From Terriglobia bacterium (GTDB taxonomy: Bacteria; Acidobacteriota; Terriglobia; Terriglobales; Acidobacteriaceae): a DNA stretch of 64,000 nucleotides. Positions 26,565-34,874 of the stretch are shown piece by piece (positions within the stretch are counted from its first letter, which is position 1; every line of letters starts with the position of its first letter). The translations under genes and the position numbers were made by a program. The stretch lies in assembly GCA_021324365.1 (NCBI GenBank), contig JAJPJE010000070.1, positions 58,374 to 122,373 on the forward strand. The letters are read 5' to 3'. Under the pieces are notes generated by a model. It ran no database searches, was not told the DNA's origin, and saw nothing but the letters and a program-made list of their open reading frames with translations.

Positions 26565-29500
26565 TCAATCTCCGTTAATTACAGTAGGCAGCGATGGGAC
26601 TTCCGTTGCCACAGGAACGCCATCGTTGTAAGTTACTGTACGGCCCGAGATTGCAGCCACCCTCTCGCCAGGCACAATAATGCCAACCAAGTTGAGCGGA
26701 TCGGCAGCCGAAACCGTTACCGTCTCGCATGAAGGCTCCAGTCTGCGAATGGCCCGTAGCGACTCGACGGCAGCCGGCAAAGCGAATTGCTCTCCAATGA
26801 AGCCCTGCACGAAGCGGCCGCCGCGAATCTCGCCGCGGTCTTCGAGCCTGCGAAAAGCCATTACCAGCTCGCGCCACTTCGGCAGCATGCTCTCGCGAGC
26901 CAGCAACTCGCGGAATACGATGCCATAACGCCGCAACAACATCCAGCAAGTCGCTTCGACGGTCCGGTTACGGTCTTCGCTAAAAACCGGATGCAAGAGC
27001 GACCAGCGGCCCGCACTGTGACGCGGCCTCGAACTGCGCCCGCCACCCTGACCTGAGCGGCGCTTCGGATCGATCAAAGAACGCAAGTTATCGAATCCAT
27101 CGGCCGTTACCAAACCCGCGGCGACCAGTTCCCACAACGCCGTTTCTGCTTCTGCTTTCAGTTTCCCGGTTCCCCGAACAACATCAACAAAGAACGATGC
27201 CCCGCGTTCATGGAGGAAATTGAAAACTTGCTTTGCGCCTTCGCTCAAACCAGGGCGATCGGACCCGTTACTGGCAGTGTGATGGGGTTGCATCCAATCG
27301 GCTTCGTCGCGGAGGAAAAATGTGATCGGGGCAACACTCGTAGGAATCACACGACGCGTGCGCTGCCCATCTCCATTGCTGTTTGCGCTGCTCTCGACAG
27401 TCGCGGGATGCGGCGACAAGCGTCCCCACCCGATGGCGCCCGTCAAACATAGCTTGTCCATGTCGGTCGGATCATAGTCGCGTACGCGCCGCGTCAGAAT
27501 CTGCCGTTCCCAGGCGTTTGCGGGAATTTCGAATCCCTGCAACTGGCGAAGAGATTCCAGCAGTCCGCGCTCTCCGACCACCTGCGAACCCTGCGCAACG
27601 TGCTGCCACCGCAACAGCCAGCGCATGAACTGAGCCGGCATTACCGGTTCAATTTCGCGTCGCAGAATGCCGATGGTCAGGCGATGAATGCGGGCAAGCA
27701 AGCGACGCTCGCAGAACTCAGTCGTCACTCGGTGGTCGTTAATGTTCAGAGAACCGGCGCTGGATGCAGTTCTGCGGTCCGTGAACTTGCCGCGAAGGAT
27801 CGCACCGGTAGATTCCAGGCGCAGCAACGCCTGCTCGACCTCGGGTTCCATGAGCGCGAGCACGACCGCAATGCCGGCAGCAGAGGCCGGCCCCAAATGC
27901 GACATCCAGCCGGTCACTGCGGAGTAGATTGCATCGGATCGCGATACCTCAGCGCCACGAATTTCCCGGCCAGGTCCTTCGATGATCGCTTCAGGGTGAA
28001 TGGTCTTGAAAACAGATAGTCGCTCGACAGCCACCCAAAACCGAATCCCACTCTGCTCGGCGATGACCGCTCGACGCTGCAGCGTTAAGTGATCGAAGTA
28101 GCGCCGCCACATGTCCTGCACAGTGCGCGGGCCGGATTCGTTCAGATCACCGGGGAATGGATAATTCTCGGGAACAGCAACGAGCGTGAACAATGCATCG
28201 TGAAGTTCGTCGGCGTCGCGCAGATCCGGCCAAGCTTCTTCGCGGACCTGCGCGATGGCTCCCGGGTCGAGCTTTCCTACCTCTTCCAGAACAGACGCCG
28301 GCAACGCCTGCCGCATGCTGACTGCGCGAGCGCGTCGCTCTTCCAGCGGCGCATCGTCCAGGTAAGCATACGGATTCGCATTCAAAATTTCGTGCGAAAA
28401 CTCGGAGGGCACCGGCGTGTCGACGGCAAGGCAGCGGATCGATCCGCTTTCAATGCCGCGCAACAGTTGAATCAGTCCGTCGACATCCATGGCTTCGTGA
28501 AGCACATCCTTCATGACCTCCTTAACCAGCGGATGATCGGGAACCTGGATATCGCCGACTATGTTCTCCTGGCAGGCAGCAACATCGGGAAACACCGACG
28601 CCAGCAGATCATCCGCGCGCATGCGCTGAATGTTAGGCGGGACCTTCTTACCTCCCTGATAGCGCAGGAGCGCAAGAGAGCGATTCGCATCCCAACGCCA
28701 ACGTGTGCCGAAGATCGGCGAACCGGTGAGAGCCGCCTGTTGCAACACGTTCTTTACCGTTTCCGACTGCAGGAACCGGAACACATCTTCCAGAGGAAAG
28801 CTATGCTGCTCAGCGAGCGAGATATTCAGGCCCTCATCCGTTGCTGCCGCCTGCAGTTCGAAATTGAAGCTGCGGCAGAAGCGCTTACGCAAGGCAAGCC
28901 CCCAGGCTTTGTTGATGCGGCCGCCGAACGGGGCATGAATTACGAGCTGCATGCCGCCACCTTCGTCAAAAAAACGTTCGGCGATGATGGTCTTCTGAGT
29001 TGGAACCGCGCCGAGAACGGCTCGTCCATTCAGAAAGTGCTGGATGATCTGTTCGGCGGCAGCATCGTCGAGGCCGCATTCTGATTTGAGCCACGCGGCC
29101 GCTTCGGCAACAACAGGATTACTTTGCGAAAGGCCGATCGGCGATACGTTCGGCAGCATGTCGCTAACGCGCTGACGCAAATCCGCAACCAGAGAAGACA
29201 ACTCGGCAGTTCGGGACGGCGCCTCGCCGCGCCAGAACGGAATATTGGGCGCCTGCCCGTGCGCATCTTCGACAAGGATGCGTCCGGACTTGCTTTCAAT
29301 GCGCTGGATGCGCCATGAAGCGTTCCCCAGCAGCATGACGTCGCCGGCGAGCGATTCGACCGCATAGTCTTCGTCCACAGTGCCGATCATGGTGCCTTCC
29401 GGCATCAGGACCACCGTGTAGAGGGCCGTCTCGGGAATCGCGCCCCCGCTGGTGATGGCCGTCATACGTGCCCCGCGGCGCGCCCTCAGACGCCTGTTCA

Positions 29501-30980
29501 CACGATCGCGGTGCAGGTAGGCGCCGTAACGGCCGCGTCGCGCTGCGATGCCTTCGGAGAGCATCTCTAGCACGGAGTCGTATTCTTCGCGTGAGAGACC
29601 GCGGTACGGATAGGCGCGTTTGATGAGCGCGAATAGTTCGTCCTCATCCCATCCCGAAAGATCCACGCCAGAGCCATCACCATTTGCGGGAGCGTGGCCG
29701 GAAGCGGCGGCGCACTCGGCAACGATTTGCTGTGCCAGCACGTCGATCGGACATGCAGGGACGAGAATACGATCCAGGTCCGAATGCTTGATACCGCGTA
29801 CGAGCGCAGCTAATTCTGCGAGTTGCTCGCGCGTGGTGGCGAACAGCTTCCCTTTGGGGATTGCTCCGCGCCAGTGTCCGGCACGGCCGATCCTCTGCAG
29901 GGCAACTGCAATCGAACGCGGCGATTCGATCTGGCAAACGAGATCAACGAATCCGATATCGATGCCGAGTTGTAGCGACGCGGTCGCAACCAGCACCTTG
30001 ATCTCGCCGTTCTTTAACCGTCTTTCGGCTTCCAGCCGAATTTTGCGGGCGAGGCTGCCATGATGAGCGGCAACGAATTGCTCCCCAATGCGCTCGGCCA
30101 GATTCATGGAAACACGTTCGGCCTGACGACGCGTGTTAACAAACACCAGCGTCGAACGATGCTCGCGCGAAAGCTCGGCAATGCGATCGTAAATGGCGTC
30201 CCACATCTCGTTTGTCGCCACGGGGCCAAGTTCCATGGGCGGAACTTCGATGGCAAGATCGAGTTCGCGTTTATGACCTACATCAACAATGACCGGCGAA
30301 GGCCGCTCCGAGCCGTTCAGAAATTCAGCTATCTGCTCAATGGGCTTCTGCGTGGCAGAAAGTCCAATGCGCACCGGGGACTTTCCGGTCACTGCTTCCA
30401 GGCGCTCGAGAGATAACAGCAGGTGCGCACCCCGTTTATCGCCGGCAACGGCGTGGATCTCATCGACGATCACGGTTTCGACATCACGAAGGATACGGCG
30501 GCTCTTTTCGGCTGTAAGCAGGATGTAGAGCGACTCTGGTGTAGTGACCAGGATGTGAGGCGGCCGCCGCAGCATCTTCTGCCGTTCGTGCATAAGCGTG
30601 TCGCCAGTACGAACAGCGGTGCGAATCTCTGGCATGAGCAAGCCGTGTTCGCCAGCAAGTTGCAGGATTTCGCCTAGCGGAATCTCCAGGTTCTTCTGAA
30701 TATCGTTGCCGAGAGCTTTCAGAGGCGAGACATAAAGAACTTCGGTGCGGTCTTCCAACTGTCCGGCAAGCGCTTTGCGAACCAGGCGATCGATACAGGC
30801 CAGAAAGGCGGCGAGCGTTTTACCCGATCCCGTCGGGGCGGCGATCAGCGTAGTTCGTCCGGCGAGGATCTCGGGCCAGCCCTGCTCTTGCGGCTCGGTA
30901 GGCGAGCCAAAACGGCGCAGGAACCACTCCGCTACAACCGGATGCGCCCACCCCAGGGCGCGATGAACGGCAGAAGACAT
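26565..30980 (-). CDS. lhr: Lhr-type ATP-dependent helicase, full length
   Basis: Superfamily 2 DNA/RNA helicase involved in DNA repair in the bacteria studied. The 1471 residues match the long bacterial form: N-terminal helicase core with motif I (APTGSGKT, 48-55), DEIH motif II, LSAT motif III and QRIGRAGH motif VI, then the winged-helix and Lhr domains, then a large C-terminal extension. The frame is intact. The stop lies 52 bp from the STAS gene. In some bacteria lhr neighbours an MPP-type phosphoesterase gene; none is here. Confidence 0.95.
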   Translation of the reverse strand: MSSAVHRALGWAHPVVAEWFLRRFGSPTEPQEQGWPEILAGRTTLIAAPTGSGKTLAAFLACIDRLVRKALAGQLEDRTEVLYVSPLKALGNDIQKNLEIPLGEILQLAGEHGLLMPEIRTAVRTGDTLMHERQKMLRRPPHILVTTPESLYILLTAEKSRRILRDVETVIVDEIHAVAGDKRGAHLLLSLERLEAVTGKSPVRIGLSATQKPIEQIAEFLNGSERPSPVIVDVGHKRELDLAIEVPPMELGPVATNEMWDAIYDRIAELSREHRSTLVFVNTRRQAERVSMNLAERIGEQFVAAHHGSLARKIRLEAERRLKNGEIKVLVATASLQLGIDIGFVDLVCQIESPRSIAVALQRIGRAGHWRGAIPKGKLFATTREQLAELAALVRGIKHSDLDRILVPACPIDVLAQQIVAECAAASGHAPANGDGSGVDLSGWDEDELFALIKRAYPYRGLSREEYDSVLEMLSEGIAARRGRYGAYLHRDRVNRRLRARRGARMTAITSGGAIPETALYTVVLMPEGTMIGTVDEDYAVESLAGDVMLLGNASWRIQRIESKSGRILVEDAHGQAPNIPFWRGEAPSRTAELSSLVADLRQRVSDMLPNVSPIGLSQSNPVVAEAAAWLKSECGLDDAAAEQIIQHFLNGRAVLGAVPTQKTIIAERFFDEGGGMQLVIHAPFGGRINKAWGLALRKRFCRSFNFELQAAATDEGLNISLAEQHSFPLEDVFRFLQSETVKNVLQQAALTGSPIFGTRWRWDANRSLALLRYQGGKKVPPNIQRMRADDLLASVFPDVAACQENIVGDIQVPDHPLVKEVMKDVLHEAMDVDGLIQLLRGIESGSIRCLAVDTPVPSEFSHEILNANPYAYLDDAPLEERRARAVSMRQALPASVLEEVGKLDPGAIAQVREEAWPDLRDADELHDALFTLVAVPENYPFPGDLNESGPRTVQDMWRRYFDHLTLQRRAVIAEQSGIRFWVAVERLSVFKTIHPEAIIEGPGREIRGAEVSRSDAIYSAVTGWMSHLGPASAAGIAVVLALMEPEVEQALLRLESTGAILRGKFTDRRTASSAGSLNINDHRVTTEFCERRLLARIHRLTIGILRREIEPVMPAQFMRWLLRWQHVAQGSQVVGERGLLESLRQLQGFEIPANAWERQILTRRVRDYDPTDMDKLCLTGAIGWGRLSPHPATVESSANSNGDGQRTRRVIPTSVAPITFFLRDEADWMQPHHTASNGSDRPGLSEGAKQVFNFLHERGASFFVDVVRGTGKLKAEAETALWELVAAGLVTADGFDNLRSLIDPKRRSGQGGGRSSRPRHSAGRWSLLHPVFSEDRNRTVEATCWMLLRRYGIVFRELLARESMLPKWRELVMAFRRLEDRGEIRGGRFVQGFIGEQFALPAAVESLRAIRRLEPSCETVTVSAADPLNLVGIIVPGERVAAISGRTVTYNDGVPVATEVPSLPTVINGD

Positions 30981-31055
30981 CCCTCTATTCTAGCCGGGAA
31001 AGCTGCGAAACGGCAGAACTATTTTCGTGTTTTGTTCGCCCTGCTCCTCAGCTAA

Positions 31056-31163
31056 TCATGGGGCGATATTGATTGTGTACGTCTTCGCAGGAGAATAGAA
31101 GCCCAGCGCGTCCTGATACTGGATGGTAAAGGTAAAAGACCCAGCGATAGTTGGGGTCCCTAG
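31056..31163 (-). pseudogene. Remnant of an Ig-like (He_PIG type) domain
   Basis: Between lhr and the next gene, minus-strand codons from 31163 down to a TGA at 31056-31058 read GTPTIAGSFTFTIQYQDALG and then FYSPAKTYTINIAP. This matches the end of the bacterial Ig-like repeats whose consensus is GTPTxAGTYTFTVxxTD. It has no start codon and is preceded by a stop, so it is a C-terminal scrap of a larger exported adhesin-like gene. Confidence 0.6.
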
Positions 31164-31185
31164 TCACCACTTTCCGCGCGGTAAG

Positions 31186-31229
31186 TATCCCTTGACATCA
31201 CGTTAGGATTTACGTGATGTCAAGGGATA
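31186..31229. repeat. Perfect 18-bp inverted repeat at a gene end
   Basis: TATCCCTTGACATCACGT at 31186-31203 is matched by its exact reverse complement at 31212-31229, with an 8-nt loop. The right arm overlaps the last codons and stop (31210-31212) of the minus-strand gene. Long and GC-poor, with no T-run after it, it is not a standard terminator, though it would fold strongly in RNA. Confidence 0.9.
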
Positions 31230-31820
31230 ATTGCCATTCTTGAACCGTTTGCTTCAGGTCGGCAAGCGGCATCGGTCCGGGGCTAGGTTGATGGACGATC
31301 ACCGCTACTTTCGTCGAAAGTCTGGCGTGCTTGGCTCGAGCACGCTGCTCGGTCCCGGCAAAAAGGCCCAGATTCCCGCCCCCGTTTACCGCCAGGACGT
31401 TGTCACTGCGATCCCTTGTGATGTGAAATCGTCCCTGCTCCAGGCCGATTGGACTAGTGAGGCCATATTGTGAATCGGGCCTCAGGAATAGCAGCAGTTC
31501 CTGCCCTTTCATATATTGGGCGGTATCTTTCTGATCGCGAATGTCCCAGATGAACTGCCTGAAGGTGAGGGTCTTACTTGCCTTCCCCTTCAACATGTCC
31601 TCAACCTGCAGCGTGATCACGACAGTTGAAAGATTGGTCAGCTGAGGATGCGGTTCCACCCGCGCGCTGATCACCGAACCCTCGACAATCCGGTCGCACG
31701 TTGCGTCATCTGATCGAGACTGACCGGCGCCGTGATGGCTCCGCGTTGCGAAAAAGCCGGAAGACTGATGCAAGCCAGGAGAAGCGAAAGAGGCGGGCCC
31801 AACCACCTACTCTGAATCAT
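31210..31820 (-). pseudogene. Exported protein of unknown function, frameshifted
   Basis: The conserved body is open from about 31700 to 31210 (CDRIVEGSVISARVEPHP ... TLTFRQFIWDIRDQ ... LLLFLRPDS). Its N-terminus lies in another frame: ATG at 31818-31820 opens a good signal peptide (PPLSLLLACISLPAFSQ) followed by SLDQMTQRA. The two parts join if one base is restored near 31695 (RA to DRIVEG), so a single-base loss separates leader from body. Read as it stands, the long frame starts at 31806 with an implausible Ser/His-rich leader. Function unknown. Confidence 0.7.
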
Positions 31821-31965
31821 GGTGCGGGAGATGATAAGACGAGTCCCAGATGCTCACAAAGAAATCGAATTTCATTCCGGAATTCGGAAATTTCCTACGA
31901 CGATGTCAATTTCTTGAGACAGCAGGAAGTAGCTCTCGAAAATCCGACGTGCCGGTTCAACACTG

Positions 31966-32958
31966 CTACCTCGGATCTTTGCTGAGGGTTGGCGGTTCGT
32001 CGCTGCCGGTTCGCGTCTCAGTCTGGATAGGCTTCCATGCCGTCTGATTAGCCGGCGCGGACGGATTGATCCCGAAGTCCCAGACGTACAGGTTCATGTC
32101 TTTACCGGTCAACATTTCTACGACTGCATATTCGCCGGGAGCGAGGTCCTGGTTCGGGGTGAGCTTGAACCAACTTCCGGATACCGGCTGCAGACTGGAC
32201 GGAACAAACGACTCGTCCTGGCTTACCTTTCCATAAATCGCTATCTTCAAATTTCCAACCAGTCGCGAGTTCTTCTTCGGTTGCAACCTGATGATCTGGA
32301 AGCGTTGCGCGGGAGGTGGCGCGTCGGCCTTCTTGTCAGAGGTTGCTTTGTCGGGAGCCGACGGCGCGGGCTGATCTTGCACGCTGAGATATATCACCGG
32401 GCGCGGGTTATGGCCCTGGACAGTTGCATGCAATCCGGGAAGTTCAATCGTCTGCTTGGCAGACGCCAAGGGATTAATAGTCGCGCGCAGTATATTCGTT
32501 CCAGTGTTGCGGTTCACATCGCTGCCGTTCTGAGCGAGCTCCACGATCTGTGGTACCCCAGCGTAATTCTCGAACAGAAAGATCCCACCTGTATCGGGCA
32601 GGCGCAGTCCGGGAGCAATTTCCGGCGACTTGGCCTCCATCTCCTTGCGCTCGGCCTCTACTTCGGCATCAATCTGCTGAGCCGTGTGCGAAACACCTTT
32701 CTTCAAGTCGTCGTTGTACTTGTTCGTGGCGGTCCAATCGACAAGGGAGTTCGGGATGTCTTCCCACTCGTATCGCTCAGCGCTCAGATAATGCACCCGA
32801 TTTCCCTGTAGCTCCCATTTGACGACTGATTGATAGGAACCGTCTTTCAGGACAAGACGCTTGGTGACGTCCTGCGCGTGCGATGGAAGTGACAGCAGCA
32901 GAAAGGAGCCGAAGACCACTGCAGCTTGAGCTATACGACGAACAGAAGCAGGGAGCAT
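31966..32958 (-). CDS. Exported protein of unknown function (330 aa)
   Basis: The start is placed at ATG 32958, which begins a signal peptide (about 1-29, cleavage after SHAQ); the frame is open further upstream but runs antisense to the cupin gene. The mature protein has an N-terminal module (RLVLKDGSYQSVVKWELQGN) like the short beta modules found in other exported acidobacterial proteins, a Pro/Asp/Lys linker near 210-225, and a C-terminal beta-rich part (DLAPGEYAVVEML). No enzyme motif seen. Confidence 0.75.
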   Translation of the reverse strand: MLPASVRRIAQAAVVFGSFLLLSLPSHAQDVTKRLVLKDGSYQSVVKWELQGNRVHYLSAERYEWEDIPNSLVDWTATNKYNDDLKKGVSHTAQQIDAEVEAERKEMEAKSPEIAPGLRLPDTGGIFLFENYAGVPQIVELAQNGSDVNRNTGTNILRATINPLASAKQTIELPGLHATVQGHNPRPVIYLSVQDQPAPSAPDKATSDKKADAPPPAQRFQIIRLQPKKNSRLVGNLKIAIYGKVSQDESFVPSSLQPVSGSWFKLTPNQDLAPGEYAVVEMLTGKDMNLYVWDFGINPSAPANQTAWKPIQTETRTGSDEPPTLSKDPR

Positions 32959-33010
32959 GGGTTGACCATAGATATTATGCGCCTTTTTCAGAGTGCTAGA
33001 ACCCTCAGCG

Positions 33011-33438
33011 ATGAGGGTGCGCCACTTCGAAACTGGATCACTGATTGTGGGTGTCGAGGAGCACGATATCGGAGCGGTCCTGAAAGCGTTCGGGAACCGC
33101 CGAGCCGCCATCGCGCGAGAGGTCGAAATCACGAGCGTCGAAATCAGGCGGAAGATTCGTCAATCGGCACGACCGGCTGGCACTCACATCCCGGCCACAG
33201 CCTGATCATCGTGACGCAGGGGACGGTTACGGACTATGAGAGTGACGATCCGCAGTGCAAACCACAGGTGTATACGACGGGTATGAGTTTTGTGGATTCG
33301 GGAGGAAGCCACTCACACGTTATCCGCAATGAAGGTAATGTTCCGGCTGCGACGATTGCCATTCAGCTGATTCCGGCAGGGGCGTTGCGGCGTATTGCGG
33401 CAACCCGTCCGGCGAACTGCTCCAGCAATATCAACTAG
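33011..33438 (+). pseudogene. Cupin-domain protein, probably frameshifted
   Basis: The C-terminal half is a clear cupin: GWHSHPGHSLIIVTQGTV holds the HxH metal ligands, and DSGGSHSHVIRNEG is motif 2. In its own frame the upstream codons are Arg-rich nonsense. In the adjacent frame ATG 33011 opens a sensible sequence ending REVEITSVEI, which joins as VEIQAEDSSIGTTGWHSHPG if one base is restored near 33144. The protein may bind a metal, but the substrate is unknown. The N-terminal boundary is uncertain. Confidence 0.55.
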
Positions 33439-33450
33439 TTACGGACAGGC

Positions 33451-33487
33451 GAGTATCCCACCCGTCGCCTCGATGGGTGGGATACTC
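33451..33487. terminator. 13-bp hairpin between convergent genes
   Basis: GAGTATCCCACCC (33451-33463) pairs perfectly with GGGTGGGATACTC (33475-33487) over an 11-nt loop. It sits between the cupin stop and the stop of the convergent FAD gene. There is no clear T-run, and its CCCACC/GGTGGG core resembles the element at 16016-16050, so it may be a dispersed repeat serving as a terminator. Confidence 0.65.
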
Positions 33488-33496
33488 ATCGCCACA

Positions 33497-34654
33497 TTAG
33501 AGAATTGCGGTTTCCTCGATCATGCGCCCTTCGGCAAACCGGGCCAAGTTAAGAAGTGAAGGATCGATCAGATCGGTGGTTCCAGAGAGCACTAGATCGG
33601 AAACAATCTTTCCGGTAGCCGGCGAATGCATCACCCCGTGTCCGCTGAAGCCATTGGCGAGAAAGAATCCGGGGACATCTGGAACCGGCCCCAGAATGGC
33701 GTGATGATCGGGTGACATCTCGTACATTCCTGCCCATGCACGTTTCGGATTCACGGCGAGGTTTTCGAAGATCGGGACGCGATGAGCAGCACGGGTCAAA
33801 ATCTTTTCGGTGAATGCCGGATCGAAGTCAGTCTTGTAACCAGGCGTTTCCTGCGGATCGTTCCAGGCCAGCAGGAAGCCGAGCGCTTCTGGTCGGAAGT
33901 GGAATCCGTTCGACATGTCAATGATCATCGGCGCCGAGCGCGGAAACTGATCAAACGGTTCGCTTGGCACCAGCATGCGACGGAGCGGTTCGACCGGCAG
34001 CTCAACATCAACCATCCATACAATCGAAGCAGCCCAGGGTCCGGCGCAATTGACGATGGTCCGCGTACCCACTGAACCGCGGGTGGTTTGAACGCGACAA
34101 ACACCTTCGGCGTCACGGTCTATGCCAGTCACCTCGGTTTGCTTCCAGATTTCCGCGCCGTGATCGTGCGCCCACTGCATAAAACCGCACATCGCGCTGT
34201 AAGGATCGACAAAGCCATCGGTTGAACACAAAGCACCCCCGACGATGTCATCCGCGCGAAGCTGCGGAAACATGCTGCGGATTTCGTCGGCGGAAATAAT
34301 GCGTGCGTGTTTCAGCCCGAGCTTTAACTGGGTTGCATGGTTTGCGCGCAGATACGACATATGCTGCTCGCTGGTAGCACAAAACAAATATCCCTGCGGA
34401 CGGTAACCACAAGGATAGCCAAGGCGGTCGTCGAATGTAGCGTAAAAGGGAATGGAGTAGAGCGACATCTGGATATTTACAGGAGTAGAGAACTGGGCGC
34501 GCACTCCACCCATGCTCTTGCCGGTTGAACCTTTGCCTTGCGACGATTCGCGCTCGATTACGAGAACGTCTTTACATCCGGAGGCGGTCAAGTGATAAGC
34601 AACGCTCGAGCCGACAATGCCTCCGCCGATGATGACGACGTCTGCGCTGCGCAT
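33497..34654 (-). CDS. FAD-dependent oxidoreductase (DAO/sarcosine-oxidase type)
   Basis: A 385-residue flavoenzyme with the dinucleotide-binding VVIIGGGIVGSSVAYHL at residues 6-22 and the second FAD segment GFSGHGVMHSPATGKIVSDL near the C-terminus. The DAO fold oxidises amine groups of amino acids or N-methyl compounds to imines, making H2O2. The precise substrate (glycine, sarcosine, proline-like) cannot be told. Monocistronic. Confidence 0.87.
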   Translation of the reverse strand: MRSADVVIIGGGIVGSSVAYHLTASGCKDVLVIERESSQGKGSTGKSMGGVRAQFSTPVNIQMSLYSIPFYATFDDRLGYPCGYRPQGYLFCATSEQHMSYLRANHATQLKLGLKHARIISADEIRSMFPQLRADDIVGGALCSTDGFVDPYSAMCGFMQWAHDHGAEIWKQTEVTGIDRDAEGVCRVQTTRGSVGTRTIVNCAGPWAASIVWMVDVELPVEPLRRMLVPSEPFDQFPRSAPMIIDMSNGFHFRPEALGFLLAWNDPQETPGYKTDFDPAFTEKILTRAAHRVPIFENLAVNPKRAWAGMYEMSPDHHAILGPVPDVPGFFLANGFSGHGVMHSPATGKIVSDLVLSGTTDLIDPSLLNLARFAEGRMIEETAIL

Positions 34655-34874
34655 GAGTGTTGCTCAAGAAGACGGTGGAATTCTACTGCAAACCGACTGC
34701 GAGGTAAGCAGGTGCCTCACCCGCGCCTTCGTTGGCAACGGGTGGCAAACCTTATGGCGCGGACTGGACCGCGAATACGGCTGTAATCATCTCCCGAGTT
34801 GCGCGTCAGGTAGTGAATCTCACCCGTTGCTTCGCACGGGTGGGTACCCACTCAGTCGCCAATTCGGAGACTTC
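34655..34874. repeat. Gene-free gap with a small palindromic element
   Basis: No gene is visible. CACCCGT at 34821-34827 pairs with ACGGGTG at 34836-34842, and a looser CACCC/GGGTG pair lies at 34718-34744. Both resemble the CCCACC/GGTGGG elements at 16016-16050 and 33451-33487, so this may be a dispersed short repeat. Confidence 0.5.

Noticed and set aside
28089..29084. A 331-codon plus-strand frame
   Set aside because: Antisense to the intact Lhr helicase gene and without any recognisable domain.
32926..33010. Start of the cupin gene at ATG 32926 in the same frame as the cupin core
   Set aside because: The added leader is Arg-rich, overlaps the start of the divergent exported gene, and does not match cupin N-termini.
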